From positions 1 to 38,052 of the forward strand of contig JAKIUK010000038.1 in the NCBI GenBank assembly GCA_021647585.1: 38,052 nucleotides of DNA, written 5' to 3'. A program made the position numbers and the translations under genes. This document shows positions 34,253 through 38,052 of the stretch, piece after piece. The stretch's first letter is position 1; every line of letters begins with the position of its first letter. This stretch comes from Methylococcaceae bacterium (GTDB lineage: Bacteria > Pseudomonadota > Gammaproteobacteria > Methylococcales > Methylomonadaceae). Below the pieces are notes generated by a model, which did no database searches, was not told the DNA's origin, and saw only the letters and a list, made by a program, of their open reading frames with translations.

Positions 34253-34498
34253 TTAACTAACCCTTAGAACCATTTGGTCTATAGCGTGTATCGGCGCATT
34301 ATCACCAGCCATTAGATCAGTAATGGCAGAATATACAAGTTGCTGTTGCTTAACTTGGGACAGGCCATTAAAAGTATTGGAAATAACAGTTAAGGTATAA
34401 TGTCGGTCACCCCCTTGAATTACTTCGACTTGTGCACCGGGAATTGTTGTTTCAATGCGTTGCTTAATTTCGGATGAGAGTTCGGAAGGTATTGTCAT
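34253..34498 (-). CDS. BolA/IbaG family protein
   Basis: This 81-residue protein matches the BolA fold: IKQRIETTIPGAQVEVIQGGDRHYTLTVIS, then FNGLSQVKQQQLVYSAI, where VKQQQxVY is the form seen in IbaG rather than BolA, and IHAID. Such proteins partner with monothiol glutaredoxins in iron-sulfur trafficking and acid stress. The end (HAIDQMVLRVS) is shorter than in E. coli IbaG. It lies 79 bp downstream of the redoxin gene on the same strand, so they may be co-transcribed. Confidence 0.88.
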   Translation of the reverse strand: MTIPSELSSEIKQRIETTIPGAQVEVIQGGDRHYTLTVISNTFNGLSQVKQQQLVYSAITDLMAGDNAPIHAIDQMVLRVS

Positions 34499-34577
34499 TA
34501 AATGGTTACTCTTTAATTTTAAGTGAATTCTATATTTGTTTTAAGCATCATCATACTTAATAAGTTGATAGTATCAG

Positions 34578-35243
34578 TTATTCGTGTATTAAAATATTAA
34601 TAAGCCATTCTAGGTCAGTGAACCGACCAAATTCACAGGCTTTAAGAACTCCTTTTTTATCTATGACGATGTATGATGGCGTTCCTTGTAAAGCGTATGA
34701 AGTGAAGGTTTCTGCTATATACAAACGAGATTGCAAATAGTTTAATACTTGCTGCTGAATATGCTTTTTTTGTTGCACGTTATGATCAATATAATCTGAA
34801 ATATGCTGCTTGATGAAAGTTGCAATTTCATTATCTGTAATTGCTTTTTGCCGTTTTGTTATACGGTCCATTACCATTGGAAAGGGAATGAGATAGGGTA
34901 ATCGTCCTTCAGTTAACTGCTTATTTTCTTCTAGTACCCGTAGCGTTTCACCAATCACTTTATTTTGCTTAACCAATGATTTCAGATTATCCAAGGTATT
35001 TTTGTCAAAGTCCTCAAAAGCAGTAGCCATTCCAATAACGGTCAGGCCTTTACTGAAATATCTTTGATGCAAATCTATGGCTTGAGGGAGGCTATATAAA
35101 AAACAGCCAGGGCAATTGACTTGAAATACAGTGATTAACACGACGCTGCCCAGCAATTGATCTAAATTGGTTGGGGTTCCTTGCACCCACTTGGAAAGCT
35201 GTAATTGTGGGGCTTGAATTCCAATTTTAGCGATTTGATTCAT
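34578..35243 (-). CDS. Thioredoxin-fold redoxin (AhpC/TSA-like)
   Basis: This 221-residue protein opens like AhpC/TSA proteins: IGIQAPQLQLSKWVQGTPTNL, then VVLITVFQVNCPGCFLYSLP with a CPGC redox motif near residue 48-51. A long helical insert (IATFIKQHISDYIDHNVQQKKHIQQQ) is followed by the cis-proline strand GTPSYIVIDKKGVLK. It is predicted to be cytoplasmic, because there is no signal peptide. The substrate is unknown; the insert is longer than in typical TlpA or peroxiredoxin proteins. I use ATG 35243; a TTG three codons earlier would be the alternative. No strong ribosome-binding site is visible. A solo family C repeat end lies just upstream. Confidence 0.8.
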   Translation of the reverse strand: MNQIAKIGIQAPQLQLSKWVQGTPTNLDQLLGSVVLITVFQVNCPGCFLYSLPQAIDLHQRYFSKGLTVIGMATAFEDFDKNTLDNLKSLVKQNKVIGETLRVLEENKQLTEGRLPYLIPFPMVMDRITKRQKAITDNEIATFIKQHISDYIDHNVQQKKHIQQQVLNYLQSRLYIAETFTSYALQGTPSYIVIDKKGVLKACEFGRFTDLEWLINILIHE

Positions 35244-35266
35244 AGCAACCAATTAATTTAAATAAT

Positions 35267-35298
35267 TGTTCAAGTTATTTTGTGCACGTTTCTAAGGA
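35267..35298 (-). repeat. Degenerate solo end of MITE family C
   Basis: TGTTCAAGTTATTTTGTGCACGTTTCTAAGGA matches the family C terminal repeat (for example 30748-30776) at about 24 of 29 positions. It fills most of the gap between the rbgA stop and the redoxin start. No second end is nearby. Confidence 0.6.
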
Positions 35299-35306
35299 TA
35301 ATTGAT

Positions 35307-36227
35307 TTATCGGGACTGTTTCCATTTTTGTTTTCTGGCAGACTGCTTAGCTGCTTTTTTTTCTTTAACCAAAGCTAATTCGATCAGTTCATTTTCAATT
35401 ATTTTTGGTGTTTCAAGGGTGATTTTACCAATTGTCCCTGCTCTTAATTCGGCTATCAAAATTTTTGATGTTTTATCAAGGTCTACATGTTTTCCTGCAC
35501 GTAAGCATCCTCGTTTTCTACCTATGGTGTCGATTAAATCAGATTCATTCTCAGGAATTTGCTCCAACTGATAGCGCGTCTTTAGTTCTTCAGGGTAATG
35601 TTTTAATAAGTATTCGGCAGTAAAGAATGCAACGTCAGTATATTCCATAGCAGTGTCTTTTATTGCACCGGTAGCAGCTAACCGATAGCCACTATTTTTA
35701 TTTTCAACATTAGGCCAAAGAACACCCGGTGTATCTGATAAAACAATATTGTTTTTTAGTGTTATACGTTGTTGGCGTTTTGTTACAGCGGGCTCGTTTC
35801 CTGTTTTAGCAATAATACGATCTGCCAGGATATTGATAATGGTCGATTTTCCCACATTAGGAATACCCATGATCATGGTTTTTATAAGTTTGTCGTTGCT
35901 GCCTTTTTCTGGAATCATTTTGTGACATAACTGAGTTATTTGTTTGATTTTTTCCGGTTGTAGAGTCGTCACTGCCAAAGTTTTAACGCCTTGTTCCTGC
36001 TCCAGATAGTTTTGCCACAGCAGGGTAGTGTCGGGGTCTGCCAGATCAGTTTTACTCAGTATTTTGATGCAGGGTTTATCTCCTCTTAGCGTAGATAGCA
36101 TTGGATTCTGGCTGCTAAAAGGAATTCGAGCATCCAGCACTTCAATAATCAAATCAATTTGCGGTATTACCTGTTTGATTTCTTTACTGGCCTTGTGCAT
36201 ATGGCCGGGATACCATTGGATGTGCAT
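35307..36227 (-). CDS. rbgA: Ribosome biogenesis GTPase RbgA/YlqF
   Basis: This 306-residue, circularly permuted GTPase assists late assembly of the large ribosomal subunit. Permutation is visible: the G4 motif SKTD (58-61) precedes G1 GIPNVGKST (121-129) and G3 DTPG (165-168). The N-terminus MHIQWYPGHMHKASKEI is the YlqF hallmark (WxPGHMxKA). The C-terminal region (TIGRKRGCLRAGKHVDLDK) is typical for RNA contact and ends in a basic tail (KAAKQSARKQKWKQSR). It is divergent from rlmG, another ribosome-related gene, and could share a regulatory gap of about 140 bp with it. Confidence 0.93.
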   Translation of the reverse strand: MHIQWYPGHMHKASKEIKQVIPQIDLIIEVLDARIPFSSQNPMLSTLRGDKPCIKILSKTDLADPDTTLLWQNYLEQEQGVKTLAVTTLQPEKIKQITQLCHKMIPEKGSNDKLIKTMIMGIPNVGKSTIINILADRIIAKTGNEPAVTKRQQRITLKNNIVLSDTPGVLWPNVENKNSGYRLAATGAIKDTAMEYTDVAFFTAEYLLKHYPEELKTRYQLEQIPENESDLIDTIGRKRGCLRAGKHVDLDKTSKILIAELRAGTIGKITLETPKIIENELIELALVKEKKAAKQSARKQKWKQSR

Positions 36228-36368
36228 GATCTGTGCTAATAACTGAAAATGGCTATTTTACCTGATTTGAATATTTACTATCTAAGTTATAATTGTTCTT
36301 AGAAAAACACTAAGTGAGATTGGATGATTATTTATTACCACCTCCCTAAACACTAGAACTCGGAGCAA

Positions 36369-37505
36369 ATGGAAACAGTACTCACAGTACCGCAAGGAAC
36401 ATTCAAAATACAGCGATTGCCTCTACGGAAGAATGAAAAACTAAGAGCCTGGGATGCTGCCGATGAATATTTATTGCAATATTTGTCTGAAAATATTGAT
36501 CTGTCACTAAGCTCAAAGATACTGGTTGTTAATGATAGCTTTGGCGCTTTAGCTGTTGCTTTGCATGTTTATAAGCCTATTGCCATTTCAGACTCGTTTC
36601 TATCTCAACAGGCGACACGGGGTAATTTATTAGCTAATGAATTGTCTGAGGATTGTGTTCAGTTGAACAGTTCGTTGGACTGGCCGATACAAAAAGTAGA
36701 TCTGGTTCTAATCAAAGTTCCAAAAACTTTAGCGTTACTAGAGGATCAGTTAATAAGGCTACAACCACTGCTTACTGCAGAAACTAAAGTGATTGCTGCT
36801 GGTATGGTAAAAGCAATGTCATCTTCGGTATGGAAGTTAATGGAGCGCTATCTGGGAGCGACAAAGCCTTCGTTGGCACAGAAAAAAGCACGTTTGATTT
36901 TTATTCACTTAAATCCTCAGCGAGTATTGCCTGAAAATCCTTACCCGGTTTATTATCAATTAGAAAATACAGATTATCGTATTTGTAATCATGCCAATGT
37001 TTTTTCAAGAGATAGTCTGGATATAGGTACCCGTTTTTTATTGCAACATTTACCCAAAAATTCTGATGCCAGGAATATTGTAGACTTGGGATGTGGAAAT
37101 GGCGTTGTCGGATTAATGCTAGCTCAATACCATTCGGCTGCACATTTGTACTTTATAGATGAATCCCATATGGCTGTGGCATCAGCCAAAGAAAATTTTT
37201 ATCATGCTTTCGCCCAAAGGCAGGCTGATTTTTGTATTGCGGATGGTTTAACTGATTTTGAAAGTGAATCTATCGATTTGATTGTTTGTAACCCTCCTTT
37301 TCACCAACAGCATACAGTGAGTAACCAACTTGCTCTGTCCATGTTTAAGCAGTCTCTTCGAGTGCTACGCAAAGGTGGGATGTTAAGAGTAATAGGTAAC
37401 CGCCATCTTGCTTATCATATAGATTTAAAAAACTTATATGGGAATTGTAGTGAAATTGCGGCTAATTCAAAATTTGTTATTTGGCAGGTAATTAAGGTGG
37501 CCTGA
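36369..37505 (+). CDS. rlmG: 23S rRNA (guanine-N2)-methyltransferase RlmG
   Basis: The 378-residue enzyme is expected to methylate N2 of G1835 of 23S rRNA using SAM. The length equals the E. coli protein. The N-terminal domain carries LRAWDAADEYLLQYL and LVVNDSFGALAVAL, a decayed methyltransferase fold as in RlmG/RsmC. The C-terminal catalytic domain has DLGCGNGVVGL near residue 240 and the N-P-P-F motif at 308-311 (NPPFHQQH) for base methylation. GGAG lies close before the ATG. It is divergent from rbgA. Confidence 0.92.
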   Translation: METVLTVPQGTFKIQRLPLRKNEKLRAWDAADEYLLQYLSENIDLSLSSKILVVNDSFGALAVALHVYKPIAISDSFLSQQATRGNLLANELSEDCVQLNSSLDWPIQKVDLVLIKVPKTLALLEDQLIRLQPLLTAETKVIAAGMVKAMSSSVWKLMERYLGATKPSLAQKKARLIFIHLNPQRVLPENPYPVYYQLENTDYRICNHANVFSRDSLDIGTRFLLQHLPKNSDARNIVDLGCGNGVVGLMLAQYHSAAHLYFIDESHMAVASAKENFYHAFAQRQADFCIADGLTDFESESIDLIVCNPPFHQQHTVSNQLALSMFKQSLRVLRKGGMLRVIGNRHLAYHIDLKNLYGNCSEIAANSKFVIWQVIKVA

Positions 37506-37929
37506 CGAAATGAAATTACTAACCTTTCCGCCAAAGCTATCAAAACATGACGACAGGTTTTTATAAAAATGAAGAAAAGCAGTCATCAACCAAAAAAACC
37601 AGATATTTAAGATCAGAAAATCAAAATTGAGACTCTATGTGTGAATTTTGGAATGGAACTTTAGTTGATGTACTTTGAATTTTTTGTCAAACTATCTTTT
37701 TCATAAAAGATAGTTACGGAGATTTTTGACTCTTTGCAAGTATTGTTATCTCATTTTGTCTTATGTTGTTAAACAAATTGACAATTGTTTGGGCATTAAT
37801 TAATAGTCGTAATAGAGGAAATGTACCTTTGACTTGGTTTGTGGCCAGACTAGGATGATGTTCATTTAATAAATACGATGGAAATTTAGAAAAATGGTTT
37901 TTCGTATAACTTAAGGCGTTTGCTATGAT
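37506..37929. other. Gene-free stretch after rlmG
   Basis: There is no supportable gene. An 18-codon frame begins 4 bp after rlmG (MKLLTFPPKLSKHDDRFL) but is too short to call. The only structure is the AT-rich hairpin at 37690-37715; family B starts at 37930. Confidence 0.4.
37690..37715. terminator. AT-rich hairpin downstream of rlmG
   Basis: A perfect 11-bp inverted repeat, AACTATCTTTT / AAAAGATAGTT, with a TCAT loop lies about 185 bp after the rlmG stop. The stem is weak and no U-tract follows directly, so it is only a possible terminator. Confidence 0.4.
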
Positions 37930-38052
37930 CCTAGAAAGATCAGTTGGGCGCGGAATTATAGTGCAAGATATTGGTTTTACAGTGTTTTAAAAAAATCTGA
38001 GCTTCACCCATTCGGTTAAGCGGGCATTTTTTTGAGGTGCTGTGGAATCAAG
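37930..38052. repeat. MITE family B, copy 2 (runs off the window)
   Basis: This copy matches 15903 onward: CCTAGAAAGATCAGTTGGGC, then a shared interior to GTGCTGTGGAATCAAG at the window end (equivalent to 16056-16071). Compared with copy 1 it lacks about 45 bp (the stretch near 16011-16055). The right terminal repeat is outside the window. Confidence 0.75.

Noticed and set aside
1..38052. tRNA, rRNA, riboswitch or CRISPR features
   Set aside because: None could be recognised by reading; in particular I saw no cobalamin riboswitch before the radical SAM operon. A covariance-model scan would be needed to exclude them.

Overview
The window is AT-rich chromosomal DNA from a gammaproteobacterium. 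The basis is the uvrC-pgsA pair, zapE, rlmG, a BolA/IbaG-like protein and a bacterial-type gltBD operon. A methanotroph-like lineage (Methylococcales) is possible, but I cannot establish it by reading alone.

Layout. Positions 1-1600 hold a stress-type locus on the minus strand: a DUF4142 protein, a cupredoxin and an ECF sigma factor. The sigma gene is cut off by the end of an IS481-like insertion sequence that runs off the left edge. Positions 1856-6275 are housekeeping genes on the plus strand: uvrC, pgsA, a TetR regulator and zapE. Positions 6412-12514 hold gltB-gltD (glutamate synthase) on the minus strand, facing zapE across a perfect-palindrome terminator. Positions 12.5-16.4 kb are gene-poor: small orphan genes, including a 43-residue peptide with no Lys or Arg and with its own ribosome-binding site and terminator, two small membrane proteins (DUF454, DUF2784) and several non-coding repeats.

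The most distinctive part is 16.4-29.3 kb. On the minus strand lie a secreted HExxH protein, a B12-binding radical SAM enzyme and a hot-dog fold (MaoC-like) protein. Divergent from them is a 2818-residue single-module, highly reducing type I polyketide synthase with order KS-AT-DH-MT-ER-KR-ACP-TE. The three minus-strand genes are bracketed by two related mosaic repeats whose cores are in opposite orientation. The PKS promoter region carries three 14-bp repeats spaced exactly 22 bp apart. I read this as a dedicated polyketide or unusual-lipid locus: the PKS builds and releases an acyl chain, and the hot-dog and radical SAM enzymes are candidate tailoring steps. The product is unknown.

The right side (29.3-37.5 kb) holds an MsrA-MsrB lipoprotein, a spondin-domain secreted protein, an OmpR-type two-component system, a BolA/IbaG-like protein, a redoxin, the ribosome-assembly GTPase RbgA/YlqF and the rRNA methyltransferase RlmG.

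At least four families of short non-autonomous repeats are spread through the window. Three have clear terminal inverted repeats (families A, B and C); the fourth is the mosaic pair flanking the radical SAM block. One family C end has become the last codons and stop of gltD, and one family A copy sits just upstream of the spondin gene.
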